The notes: generated by a model not told the origin, from the letters alone. A stretch of DNA of 64,000 nucleotides from Bernardetia sp. ABR2-2B (GCF_037126435.1 NZ_CP147020.1:1449001-1513000), one strand, 5' to 3'. Counted from the stretch's first letter, positions 26,226-34,333 are shown. Numbers and translations: made by a program.

Positions 26226-26366
26226 GAAGTAGTTTAAGAATATAGATTTTTCTTTAGAATTGGGTTTGCAAACCCCAATTCTAAGGAAAAATAACCCTGC
26301 CATTGTTAGTGTTTTACAGAAGCGACACCAACAAATACACGCACAAACCTATTGTTAAATAACTTC
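26226..26366 (-). mobile_element. 141-bp palindromic MITE-like element, copy 2
   Basis: Ends GAAGTAGTTTAAGAAT (26226-26241) and ATTGTTAAATAACTTC (26351-26366), slightly diverged from copy 1. Both internal hairpins are present: the AGAATTGGG/CCCAATTCT stem and the GTTAGTGTTTT...CGACACCAAC stem, the latter with a mismatch. The flanks are TTA (26223-26225) and TTA (26367-26369), a 3-bp target duplication, and the right-hand TTA is itself the stop codon of the minus-strand OmpA gene. This is the most diverged copy. Confidence 0.85.
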
Positions 26367-28193
26367 TTAATTTACTTTCTCTACTACAAAAAACTCTACT
26401 CGCCTATTTTTGGCTTTATTTTCTGCATTTATATTTTCTACCTTGGGTTCTGTCTCTCCCTTTCCTAGTGGAAGAAGTCTATTCTCATCAACTCCATTTT
26501 CTATCAAAAACTGACAAACTATTTTAGTTCTTTTTTCTGATAAAATCTGATTATATTTTATTTCGCCTTCATTGTCCGTATGAGCAATTATTTGAAGAGA
26601 AACGGTAGGGTTTTCATTCAGAAAAAGTAAAATTCTTTCCAAACTCATTTTTCCGTTTTGAGTAAGCAGAGCTGAATTCGAATCAAAGGTAAAATCATTT
26701 AGTTCAAAATATTTTCCTGTGGAAGTTTCTATGAGTTTATTTTTTTGAGAAATCAATTTAGAATTTTCTTTCTGAGGAAAAAAACCTTGTAATTGTTTTG
26801 GAATAGGGATACTATACTCTTCACTTCCATAACAAGCAGCACAATGGTCTTGTACCCTTGAAAAATAAATTTTATTTTCTTTTGGCAAAACTGTAAAACT
26901 ACTCTCTGTTGAGTCCGAACTAATACTTTCTATGAGTTCCATTTCCGACCATTTATTATTTTCTTGTTTTTGTATCATATAAATATCATACAAACCTAAA
27001 TTTTTCACTCCTTTTGTGCGTTGTGCAGAAAATAAAAGTGTTTTTCCATTAGGCAAAATATAAGGAGCAACATCACAACCATAATTGATGTGTTTGTTAT
27101 CAGAGATAGAAATCATTTTAGGCTGATTCCATTCTCCAAACTCATTTTTGGTAGAAAAATAAATTCTTCCACAACCTGTTGCATTTGGTTTTCTTGAAAA
27201 ATAAATAGTTTTTCCATCAGCAGAAATAGAAGGAGAAAGTTCATAAGCTTTGATTTTATTGAGAGCTTTTACTTCAGCTGGTTCTTGCCAAGTTAGTTTT
27301 CCATTTTGTAAAACTCTTTTCGTTTTCCAAATATCATAATCTCCTTTTGTGTTTTTCTTTGAGTAAAGAAGCGTATTTCCATCAGCAGAAAGCGAGGGAT
27401 AAGAAATTGTATTCTTTCCATCTGGATTGACTATTTTTATTTCTTCTCTTTTGATATGATAATCAAATTGTTTGTATGGAGTAGCTTTTTTATACTTATA
27501 ATCAGTATTTTTCCTGTACCAAACCTCATATAAACTATCTACAAACTGATAAGAAACAGGTTTTACATAAAAAAATGAATTATCAATGCAAACAATAATT
27601 TCATTGGAAGCAATACTTGTCGTGATAGAAAATTTATGATTGTAGTAATAATTTCTGTTGTTTCGGTCAACAGTATCAATAATATGTATTGCTCTAATTT
27701 TAGCCTTTTCCAATTTTACAATATCTGACGAATTTTCTAAAGTATCAATTATAGAATTTCTATTCCAAGAAAGACCACTTTTATTATTGTTTTTAGAAAT
27801 GCTTTTTTCAATTAGTTTATTACTTTCTACATCATTGTTTTGAGTCAATTCAATTTCATTTTGGATAGAATTTTCTGAATTAACTTGTTTTTTTTGCTGA
27901 AATATGAAATCAGAAACAAAATAAATTCCGATACAAGAAAGCAAAAACAGCAAAGCAGAAAAGAGATAAATCTGTTTTTTATAAAACGGTTTTGATGTTT
28001 GTTTGTAATGAATCTCTTCTAACTCCTCCAAAATTTGAAGATTTTGGAGTTCTTCTACAAGTTGTTTTTGTAATAGAATATCTTGTTTTTCATTATTAGA
28101 TAAATGAGAAAAATCATTTAAAGAATCGATAGTAAAATTTTCGTTCTCTAAAAGCTGTTCTATTTTTTCTATTTCTGTAAGATGTGGCGACAT
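26367..28193 (-). CDS. Inner-membrane PD40-OmpA family protein, candidate anti-sigma/sensor (608 aa)
   Basis: Unusual order: residues 1-70 form a charged cytoplasmic helical domain (IEKIEQLLENENFTID, LLQKQLVEELQNLQ). A single membrane segment (about 75-97, YLFSALLFLLSCIGIYFVSD) follows, then a periplasmic PD40/TolB-like beta-propeller (about 255-440, YPSLSADGNTLLYSKK, LSPSISADGKTIYFSRK). It ends in a C-terminal OmpA peptidoglycan-binding domain (about 490-605, NDFTFDSNSALLTQNGK, IAHTDNEGEIKYNQILSEKR, NRRVEFFVVEK). There is no signal peptide and no lipobox. The gene starts 19 bp after an ECF sigma factor, so the N-terminal domain may act as anti-sigma and the outer domains as a cell-wall sensor; this is inference. 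Confidence 0.85.
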   Translation of the reverse strand: MSPHLTEIEKIEQLLENENFTIDSLNDFSHLSNNEKQDILLQKQLVEELQNLQILEELEEIHYKQTSKPFYKKQIYLFSALLFLLSCIGIYFVSDFIFQQKKQVNSENSIQNEIELTQNNDVESNKLIEKSISKNNNKSGLSWNRNSIIDTLENSSDIVKLEKAKIRAIHIIDTVDRNNRNYYYNHKFSITTSIASNEIIVCIDNSFFYVKPVSYQFVDSLYEVWYRKNTDYKYKKATPYKQFDYHIKREEIKIVNPDGKNTISYPSLSADGNTLLYSKKNTKGDYDIWKTKRVLQNGKLTWQEPAEVKALNKIKAYELSPSISADGKTIYFSRKPNATGCGRIYFSTKNEFGEWNQPKMISISDNKHINYGCDVAPYILPNGKTLLFSAQRTKGVKNLGLYDIYMIQKQENNKWSEMELIESISSDSTESSFTVLPKENKIYFSRVQDHCAACYGSEEYSIPIPKQLQGFFPQKENSKLISQKNKLIETSTGKYFELNDFTFDSNSALLTQNGKMSLERILLFLNENPTVSLQIIAHTDNEGEIKYNQILSEKRTKIVCQFLIENGVDENRLLPLGKGETEPKVENINAENKAKNRRVEFFVVEKVN

Positions 28194-28212
28194 GATATTT
28201 TTTGATAAAATT

Positions 28213-28809
28213 TTAAAGTAGGATAGTTTGTAAACTTTCTAATTGATTTTGAGCTAGTTTTTTGGCTCTCTGCAAACACTTATATTTTTGTGCTTTAGCT
28301 GTCGAATCCGAATTATAACCCAACTTTTGAGCTAGTTCTTTCATCGAAAATTTATCTACATAATATCCTGTCAGTAATTTTTTACACGGCTGTCCTAGCT
28401 CTGTCAAGATTTTTCTCAAAACAGAAATGGCTTCTTCACTTTTGTAAATATTTGTATCGTCTTGATTTTCAAAATCTATTTTATCAGAAAATTCTATCAA
28501 AAAATCTGTATTTGAAAGTGTATTTTTTCTGGCTTCTTTTCGCTTTTTATTTCTAAAAATATTATGACAAATTCCGAAAAGATACGTTGAAGGTTTTGCA
28601 GTTAATTTAAAATCTAGCTTTTGTGCTTGATGATAGAAAACTAAAATTGCTTCTTGAAAAATATCTTTTGTTTGGCTTTCTTCTGCTCCTAATTTCTGCA
28701 ACCCTTTACTTGTTTTTTCAAAAGATTGATAGAGATATTCTAAAGCTTTTTTTCGTTTTATTTTGTCTTTGGGTTCTCTTAAAAATTGGATTACTAGTTC
28801 ATTTTTCAT
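28213..28809 (-). CDS. ECF-type RNA polymerase sigma factor (198 aa)
   Basis: Sigma-70 family factor with regions 2 and 4. Region 2 covers ALEYLYQSFEKTSKGLQ, KDIFQEAILVFYHQAQ and PSTYLFGICHNIFRNKKRK, the last being the promoter -10-recognising segment. Region 4 covers LGQPCKKLLTGYYVDKFSMKE with LAQKLGYNSDSTAKAQKYKCLQRAKK as the helix-turn-helix. The length fits group 4 sigma factors. It is cotranscribed with the downstream membrane PD40-OmpA protein (19 bp gap), the usual sigma/anti-sigma order. A possible -7 element (TACTTTTG on the minus strand, 28881-28888) lies 72 bp upstream, without a clear TTG partner. Confidence 0.9.
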   Translation of the reverse strand: MKNELVIQFLREPKDKIKRKKALEYLYQSFEKTSKGLQKLGAEESQTKDIFQEAILVFYHQAQKLDFKLTAKPSTYLFGICHNIFRNKKRKEARKNTLSNTDFLIEFSDKIDFENQDDTNIYKSEEAISVLRKILTELGQPCKKLLTGYYVDKFSMKELAQKLGYNSDSTAKAQKYKCLQRAKKLAQNQLESLQTILL

Positions 28810-28891
28810 TTTGGATAGTTGAGTGAAATTTGGTTTTTACTTCTTTATGTTTGTTTTTCAAAAAGGTAAACCCTAAAAATCAAAAGTAAGT

Positions 28892-28936
28892 CAGACTTCC
28901 TAGTCTGATAGTAAATGCAACAGACTAGGAAGTCTG
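28892..28936. repeat. Perfect 16-bp inverted repeat, GTCTG type
   Basis: CAGACTTCCTAGTCTG (28892-28907) and CAGACTAGGAAGTCTG (28921-28936) are exact reverse complements around a 13-nt loop. Each arm is itself partly palindromic. It lies in the gap between the orphan binding-protein gene and the sigma factor gene. Confidence 0.85.
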
Positions 28937-28961
28937 TTAACAAGTAAAAGCATTTTGAAAT

Positions 28962-28996
28962 TAACTGGTAACTGATTACTGTTCACTACTAACTGA
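28962..28996. repeat. Heptamer array TAACTGN, overlapping a coding end
   Basis: Five 7-bp units related to TAACTGA (28962-28996), the reverse complement of the CAGTTAN arrays. The last three units lie within the 3' end of the binding-protein gene, so they encode its final residues and stop codon (28976-28978). Confidence 0.75.
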
Positions 28997-30841
28997 TTTT
29001 TCCTCGTACATATAATCTTCTCTAATAAGCTGGGCAGGTTCTAAAAACGACTTATCAAGTCTATCAAAATGATAAATTCCGAGTGCATTCGGAACAAGTT
29101 CTGCAATATACGAACGTCTAATTTGATGCGTTTGGAGATAAAAAATTTCTATAAAAGGCGCAGAACGAATCAATTTATTTTTGAGTTGATTAGACAAATA
29201 TTCTCTTTCAATTTCATTTTTTTGCTTTAGATATTCTATAAAAAGAGAATCAAAACCTAGCTTTTTGATGGAAAACAAATCGTTTCTATCAACTTTATTG
29301 ATGAAACTTATTTTACTAGAATCATTCTGATTATTTGTTTGGGTTACTGTTTTAGTTTCTTCTTTCTCAAATTCTAAAAAACCTTCTTTCTCCATCAAAA
29401 ATTTATCATAACTTTTTCTATCAAAATAACTCCAAAACAAAAAACTCTCATCTGCAAAAGAAGCCTTAAAAGTGGTTGCAATCAAATCAGCCTTGTTTTT
29501 ATTTATGTCATCTAAGTAAAGAATAGAATTTATTCCCAAGTTTTTCCATTGTTTCCGTGCTAAATTTACCCAAAGTGTATCTTTTTTTTCTGCAAAAATT
29601 TTAATCATATTACTAGCAATGAGTGTAGAATCAAAACCTATTTTTTGTAAAATATCCTTGCTCGTCTGTGGATGAAAATAATAACCATCTGCTTTATTTT
29701 GCGTATTCTGTTGAACATGTTTTGGTAGAATATTTGGGAAAATTCCTTCATGAGCTGGAGCAGAATAGGACGGAATCTTTTTAAATTCTTCTCTATAAAT
29801 CCCCATATTTAGAGCCTGTCGGAAAGATTGAATTGTAAAAAAATTTGCTCTTAAATCTATATTAGAAGTATCTAAAATTTGAACCTCAAAACCTGCCGTT
29901 TGCAAAAGTGGAAAAGAATCTATTTGAATGAATTTTGAAATAAACTCCTTACTTTGAGTTTCAGATTTATTCGTAATATTATTTGACTTCGTTTTATACC
30001 TCTTCTGATTTAATTCTTTTTCCTTTTGAATAATGAAGGGCAAAACGGTTTGAGTTTGCTCTGTGGAGGGAAGCCAGTCTAATTGATTATTGAGAATTTT
30101 GTAAGCAATATGTTCAGGATTTTGATAAAAATAAACGTGTATTTCATCTAAAAGTGGAAGCGTGTCTAATTTGATTGTTTTATGAAAATAATTTTGATTT
30201 TTCTTTAATGTTATTTTATGATTATCTTCAAAGTAATCAACATAAAAAGCACCCGAACCAATAGGCGAAAATTTATCTCCCAAACGGCTTTTTTTATTTG
30301 GAACAATCAAACTTTCAGTACAAGAAAGCAACTGCACCAAAGGCGAAAAAGGAATTTGTAAGTGTATTCTAAATTTTCTATCATTGATTACCTCAAAGGC
30401 TTTTTCATAGTCATTTCCTATTATTTCTTTGAAAATTTGAGTTTGAATAGGCAGTTTTTCATCTGTTTTGCTTTTCTTTTCTGCCCAATTTATCAAACTT
30501 TCTACTACATCTTTTGCTGTCAAAATCTCTTTTGTCGATGTGCTGTGAAGTTGAATATTCGATTTCAAGACAAACTCCCATGTCAAGCTATCAATCTGCA
30601 AAGTAGAATCTGCTAAAGAAGGATAAAAGTTTCCATCATTTTCCAATCGCCAAAGTCCATTATAGATTTGGTGAACAATTCTTCTCTCAGCTTCATTGGT
30701 TACAGAAAGTGGATGTAGATTTTTGACAACTTCTAATTCATTATAACGGAATATTTTTTGATTGATTTGTTCTTGTTCCTTTTCAGTTTTGCAAGAAAAA
30801 AAGAAAATAAGAGAAATGATTGTATAAAATAGAAATTTCAT
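28976..30841 (-). CDS. Peptide/nickel-type ABC transporter substrate-binding lipoprotein (621 aa)
   Basis: Periplasmic binding protein of the SBP_bac_5 family (oligopeptide/dipeptide/nickel). The signal MKFLFYTIISLIFFFSCK has lipobox Cys 17. Typical segments are FRYNELEVVKNLHPLSVTNE, IVHQIYNGLWRLENDGNFYP with SLADS and LTWEFVLKSNIQLH, LTAKDVVESLINW, PIGSGAFYVDYFEDNHKITL and FRQALNMGIYRE. No permease or ATPase gene is adjacent, so it is an orphan in this window and its partners must be elsewhere. The last residues (SVSSEQ) are encoded by a heptamer repeat array, so the original C-terminus may have been replaced. A possible -7 box (TAACTTTG, minus strand, 30885-30892) lies 44 bp upstream. Confidence 0.85.
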   Translation of the reverse strand: MKFLFYTIISLIFFFSCKTEKEQEQINQKIFRYNELEVVKNLHPLSVTNEAERRIVHQIYNGLWRLENDGNFYPSLADSTLQIDSLTWEFVLKSNIQLHSTSTKEILTAKDVVESLINWAEKKSKTDEKLPIQTQIFKEIIGNDYEKAFEVINDRKFRIHLQIPFSPLVQLLSCTESLIVPNKKSRLGDKFSPIGSGAFYVDYFEDNHKITLKKNQNYFHKTIKLDTLPLLDEIHVYFYQNPEHIAYKILNNQLDWLPSTEQTQTVLPFIIQKEKELNQKRYKTKSNNITNKSETQSKEFISKFIQIDSFPLLQTAGFEVQILDTSNIDLRANFFTIQSFRQALNMGIYREEFKKIPSYSAPAHEGIFPNILPKHVQQNTQNKADGYYFHPQTSKDILQKIGFDSTLIASNMIKIFAEKKDTLWVNLARKQWKNLGINSILYLDDINKNKADLIATTFKASFADESFLFWSYFDRKSYDKFLMEKEGFLEFEKEETKTVTQTNNQNDSSKISFINKVDRNDLFSIKKLGFDSLFIEYLKQKNEIEREYLSNQLKNKLIRSAPFIEIFYLQTHQIRRSYIAELVPNALGIYHFDRLDKSFLEPAQLIREDYMYEEKSVSSEQ

Positions 30842-30884
30842 TTTAGCAGAAAATCAACAAAGAATAAAATTTGGAAATAAAATT

Positions 30885-30892
30885 CAAAGTTA
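30885..30892 (-). promoter_or_regulatory. Possible -7 element of the binding-protein gene
   Basis: TAACTTTG on the minus strand fits TAnnTTTG, 44 bp before the start codon. No TTG lies at the expected distance, so only half the promoter is supported. Confidence 0.4.
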
Positions 30893-30918
30893 CATTTTTT
30901 CCTATTCATTTACTGGTG

Positions 30919-30992
30919 CAAGATTCTATCTTGTACCTACAACTTTGTCAGCATATGCTGACGAAAGAGAGCGTCCAAGCAAGATGCTTGAA
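30919..30992. repeat. Row of three short palindromes
   Basis: CAAGATtcTATCTTG-like (30920-30934), GTCAGCATATGCTGAC (30947-30962, a perfect 16-bp palindrome) and CAAGCAAGATGCTTG (30976-30990) follow each other at about 30-bp spacing. They lie between a start codon and a convergent-side stop codon of two minus-strand genes and could form a structured 3' end for the Nudix gene. Confidence 0.6.
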
Positions 30993-31004
30993 CGAGAACC
31001 ATTT

Positions 31005-31667
31005 TTAATCAATTTCTTCTATCAAATGCAAAAACTCACTCAACATCATTGCCGTTGCTCCCCAAACAGAATCATCATTTACAGCAAAATAAGGAACATC
31101 TAAAACTACATCATTAGCTAATTTCACTTTTTTCTGCATTCTAAGATTTGGATTTTGAAGGAAAGAAAGTGGGGCTTCAATAATTCTATCTACTTCTTTT
31201 GGGTCTGGAATAAAACTAGGCTTTTCGTTCATGAACCCTACAAATGGAGTAACCATAGAATCACTCGGTGGAATATACAAATCTGATAAAGAACCTATAA
31301 TATTAGTTTTTGGAACAATAACACCTATTTCTTCTTGTGTTTCTCTAATAGCAGTCATCATCAAATTTTCATCTTGTTCTTCTCGTCCTCCCCCTGGAAG
31401 ACCAATTTGTCCTCCGTGATTATGTACGCCCTCGTAAGGTGGACGCAAAACCAAAGGCATTTTCCAGTCGTATTTTTGGTTTCCATCTTCGTCTTGATAG
31501 GGATAAAGCAACATCAAAACGGCTGCAACTCGTGTTTTTTTTCTTTCTTTGTATTGAAATGAAAATTCTTTTGTTCTTGCCGAAGATTCCATCAAAGTAT
31601 GTGCTTTTTCAGCAGGACGAAGAGGAGAATCCAAACGGTTTTTGAGTTTTTGTATAAAATCGCTCAT
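31005..31667 (-). CDS. Nudix hydrolase, CoA pyrophosphatase type (220 aa)
   Basis: Hydrolyses CoA or its derivatives to 4'-phosphopantetheine and ADP by family analogy (NudL/YeaB). The Nudix box is complete: Gly94-x5-Glu100-x7-Arg108-Glu109-x2-Glu112-Glu113-x-Gly115 in GGREEQDENLMMTAIRETQE. Just upstream is LRPPYEGVHNHGGQIGLPGG, corresponding to the extra motif of the CoA-specific subfamily (H-x-GQ-x-x-x-PGG). The downstream SDLYIPPSDSMVTPFVG is also typical. A degenerate CAGTTA-type heptamer run starts 1-2 bp upstream of the start codon (31669-31710). Confidence 0.9.
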   Translation of the reverse strand: MSDFIQKLKNRLDSPLRPAEKAHTLMESSARTKEFSFQYKERKKTRVAAVLMLLYPYQDEDGNQKYDWKMPLVLRPPYEGVHNHGGQIGLPGGGREEQDENLMMTAIRETQEEIGVIVPKTNIIGSLSDLYIPPSDSMVTPFVGFMNEKPSFIPDPKEVDRIIEAPLSFLQNPNLRMQKKVKLANDVVLDVPYFAVNDDSVWGATAMMLSEFLHLIEEID

Positions 31668-31807
31668 TCAGTTATAAGTTTTTCATTAAACAGTTATCAG
31701 TTAATTTCATTGTACAATAGAAAATACGCTTAATAGGCTTATTTTGTTTAAAATTTAGGAATTTGAATTGTCTACTATTTTAAAAAGTGTTTTGACAACT
31801 ACAAATT

Positions 31808-31835
31808 TTCGTAATTCGTAATTTTTAATTCGTAA
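31808..31835. repeat. Heptamer array TTCGTAA before the amidase gene
   Basis: Four units (TTCGTAA twice, TTTTTAA, TTCGTAA) ending 7 bp before the ATG at 31843. Same motif and same unit order family as 34297-34324 and, on the minus strand, 58580-58607. Confidence 0.85.
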
Positions 31836-31842
31836 TTAATTT

Positions 31843-32757
31843 ATGAAAAATCTAAAAGTTGGTTTAGTCCAACAAACATGCAGCACCAACAGAGAAGAAA
31901 ATATCAAAAAAAGTCAAGAAGGTATTAGAGAATGCGCCAAAAATGGAGCTAACCTAGTCGTCTTGCAAGAACTTCATAACAATGTTTATTTTTGCCAAAG
32001 TGAAGATGTAAATTATTTTGACCTTGCCGAAACTATCCCCGGTTATACTTCAAATGCTATTGCAGAAACAGCAAAAGAATGTGGTGTAGTTGTCGTTTCT
32101 TCTATTTTTGAAAGACGTGCAGCAGGAATTTATCACAATACAGCCGTAGTTTTGGAAAGCGACGGAACAATCGCAGGAACGTACCGAAAAATGCACATTC
32201 CAGACGACCCAGCTTATTATGAAAAATTCTATTTTACACAAGGGGATTATGAAAAAAGAGGTTTAGATGGTGAAGGAGCAGGTTTTGAACCTATCGATAC
32301 TTCTGTCGGACGTTTGGGAGTTTTGGTGTGTTGGGATCAATGGTATCCAGAAGCTGCACGACTTATGGCTCTTGCAGGTGCAGAAGTTTTGATTTATCCG
32401 ACAGCTATCGGCTACGAAAAAGGAGATACACAAGATGAAAAAGACAGACAACGAAATGCGTGGATTATTTCACAACGAGGACACGCAGTAGCCAACGGTT
32501 TGCCAGTAATTTCTGTAAACAGAACAGGTTTTGAAGAAGATTCGACAGGTGTAACTGATGGAATTACCTTTTGGGGAAATAGTTTTGTAACAGGCTCACA
32601 AGGCGAGTTTTTGTTTGAAGGAAGTAAAGATAAAGAAGAAAATAATGTCGTAGAAATTGATATGAAACGAAGCGAAAATGTCCGTCGCATTTGGCCTTTC
32701 CTTAGAGATAGACGAATTGATGCTTATTCAGAATTATTGAAACGATATAGAAGTTAG
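31843..32757 (+). CDS. aguB: N-carbamoylputrescine amidase (304 aa)
   Basis: Nitrilase-superfamily enzyme that converts N-carbamoylputrescine to putrescine, CO2 and ammonia in polyamine synthesis from agmatine. The catalytic triad is visible: Glu43 (VVLQELHN), Lys116 (YRKMHIPDDPAYYEK) and Cys163 (LVCWDQWYPEAARL). The segments PTAIGYEKGD, NAWIISQRGHAVANGLPV and FITFWGNSFV-like FWGNSFVTG are characteristic of AguB rather than of general nitrilases. Length is normal. Its usual partner, agmatine deiminase, is not in this window. It is preceded by a TTCGTAA heptamer array instead of a Shine-Dalgarno sequence and followed by hairpins at 32800-32890. Confidence 0.92.
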   Translation: MKNLKVGLVQQTCSTNREENIKKSQEGIRECAKNGANLVVLQELHNNVYFCQSEDVNYFDLAETIPGYTSNAIAETAKECGVVVVSSIFERRAAGIYHNTAVVLESDGTIAGTYRKMHIPDDPAYYEKFYFTQGDYEKRGLDGEGAGFEPIDTSVGRLGVLVCWDQWYPEAARLMALAGAEVLIYPTAIGYEKGDTQDEKDRQRNAWIISQRGHAVANGLPVISVNRTGFEEDSTGVTDGITFWGNSFVTGSQGEFLFEGSKDKEENNVVEIDMKRSENVRRIWPFLRDRRIDAYSELLKRYRS

Positions 32758-32866
32758 ATTTTTTCTCTAAGTAATTAAGCAGAATTAAATATAACAAAAC
32801 CCACAACGGTTTTAGCCCTCAGCGAAGCTAATTTTAATCGTGGGAAAAGAGTCGCAAAAGTGTTAT

Positions 32867-32892
32867 CCCATAACTAAAGTTATGGGTTTTAT
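32867..32892 (+). terminator. Palindromic terminator downstream of aguB
   Basis: Perfect stem CCCATAACT with loop AAAG-type centre and AGTTATGGG, followed by TTTT. Same architecture as 26189-26208 but with stem bases changed in a compensating way. Confidence 0.7.
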
Positions 32893-33012
32893 TCTATAGA
32901 AACACTCAATAATAACTTACAAGTAATTTTACTCAATTACTTATGATTAAAGTCATGGGTTTTCTTTTTTAAGAACGTTAGTATTTATAAAACAGAACTC
33001 AAAAATCTTTAC

Positions 33013-33020
33013 TACATTTG
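33013..33020 (+). promoter_or_regulatory. Possible -7 element of the SbtA-like gene
   Basis: TACATTTG matches TAnnTTTG, 51 bp before the ATG at 33072. No TTG at 19 bp upstream. Confidence 0.45.
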
Positions 33021-33071
33021 CTTACTGTTTATTGTATATAAGATTTTTGTTTTTTTATCAGCCCACTACTT

Positions 33072-34154
33072 ATGAATCTTGATTTACTAATTTCTAATCT
33101 GACCAACCCAACACTTTTATTTTTTGTGTTAGGTATTTTTGCCGTTAAAGTAAAAAGTGATTTAGAAATCCCTGCTGGTTCGGTCAAATTTATTTCTTTG
33201 TATCTGCTTTTTGCTATTGGCTTTAAAGGTGGACAAGAACTTTCTCATAGCGAATTTGATTTAGAGATTTTATTTTCTCTTCTGTTTGGAATTTTTCTTT
33301 CTGTCATTGTTCCTCTCTATACTTTCTTTATCCTAAAACGCAAACTTTCCATTTCTGATGCTGGTGCGATTGCAGCCTCTTATGGTTCGGTAAGTGCTGT
33401 TACTTTTGTAGCTGCAGCTTCCTTTTTAGAACTTCAAAACCTTGCTTTTGGAGGACATATGGTGGCTGTTATGGCTCTCATGGAAGCACCTGCAATTGTT
33501 GTTGGTGTGGCTCTGATTATGCTTTATAATAAAAAAGAAGAAGACCAAAATTTGAGCTATGACAATGAAGAGATAGAAGAAATAGATGAGTATGAGCCTA
33601 AAATCATTCCTACGCACGATTTTCAAATTGATGACACGTATGATGCTGCACCACCTCGCAAAATTTCGGCAACCAGCAAACTAAAAAATATCATCATTCA
33701 CTCCTTTACAAATGGTAGTGTTTTGATGGTCTTGGGAAGTCTTATTATCGGACTGATTGCAGACGAAAAACAAGCCGAGGGAATTAAACCTTTTACAACA
33801 GATATTTTTAAAGGATTTTTGGCTATTTTTCTTTTGGCGATGGGAATAGAAAGTGGTAAAAAACTAAGTGCTTTCTTAAAGTCTGGTTGGTTTGCAGCAC
33901 TATTTGCAGTCATTATTCCTATTTTTAATGGTTCTCTGACGGCTGTTGCAAGTGGACTTATTACAGATGATATTGCCAACCGTTTTATCTTTGCAATTTT
34001 GGCAGCAAGTGCTTCTTATATTGCTGTTCCTGCTGCGATGAAAATTGCCGTTCCACAAGCTAACTCTGGTCTTTTTATTCCAATGGCTCTAGCAGTAACT
34101 TTTCCTTTTAATATTACTGTTGGAATGCCTATTTATTTTATGTTGATTCAGTAG
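33072..34154 (+). CDS. Sodium-dependent bicarbonate transporter family permease, SbtA-like (360 aa)
   Basis: Integral membrane protein of the Na+-dependent bicarbonate transport superfamily (formerly DUF897). About ten hydrophobic segments form two inverted halves: LTNPTLLFFVLGIFAVKVKS, KFISLYLLFAIGFKGGQEL, and after a hydrophilic loop (about residues 155-205, rich in Glu and Asp) VLGSLIIGLIADEKQAEGIK and FLAIFLLAMGIESGKKL. Conserved features are the PTLLFF opening, GFKGG, the SAVTFVAA stretch and AAMKIAVPQANSGLFIPMAL. It could supply bicarbonate for carboxylases in a marine heterotroph. The gene is alone, and the small PII-like regulator SbtB often found next to cyanobacterial SbtA is not present. 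Confidence 0.88.
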   Translation: MNLDLLISNLTNPTLLFFVLGIFAVKVKSDLEIPAGSVKFISLYLLFAIGFKGGQELSHSEFDLEILFSLLFGIFLSVIVPLYTFFILKRKLSISDAGAIAASYGSVSAVTFVAAASFLELQNLAFGGHMVAVMALMEAPAIVVGVALIMLYNKKEEDQNLSYDNEEIEEIDEYEPKIIPTHDFQIDDTYDAAPPRKISATSKLKNIIIHSFTNGSVLMVLGSLIIGLIADEKQAEGIKPFTTDIFKGFLAIFLLAMGIESGKKLSAFLKSGWFAALFAVIIPIFNGSLTAVASGLITDDIANRFIFAILAASASYIAVPAAMKIAVPQANSGLFIPMALAVTFPFNITVGMPIYFMLIQ

Positions 34155-34296
34155 GTCTGAATTTAAGTTGGTTTTATTGATTTGTTTACCTCACAATTAT
34201 CTTAGAAATATGAATTAAATAAACTACTATTTTCAACCTGTTAAATTAATGGTAATCAATAATTTATAATCGTAATTAGCTATGCTGAATATTCAT

Positions 34297-34324
34297 TTCG
34301 TAATTTTTAATTCGTAATTCGTAA
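34297..34324. repeat. Heptamer array TTCGTAA before the GT-C gene
   Basis: Four units (TTCGTAA, TTTTTAA, TTCGTAA, TTCGTAA), ending 9 bp before the ATG at 34334. The unit order is the same as in the porE-side array. Confidence 0.85.
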
Positions 34325-34333
34325 TTGATCCTT

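Larger units (their letters stand above)
32758..33071. other. 314-bp gap with terminator-like hairpins
   Basis: CCCATAACTAAAGTTATGGG (32867-32886) is a perfect 20-bp palindrome followed by TTTTATTC. ATGATTAAAGTCAT (32943-32956) is followed by GGGTTTTCTTTTTT. A wider CCCAC...GTGGG pair (32800-32804/32840-32844) encloses GCGAAGC. These are related to the terminator at 26189 and probably end the amidase transcript. A half-promoter for the next gene lies at 33013. Confidence 0.7.

Noticed and set aside
28976-30841. A complete peptide ABC transporter operon around the binding protein
   Set aside because: No permease or ATPase genes flank it; neighbours are a sigma factor and a Nudix hydrolase.
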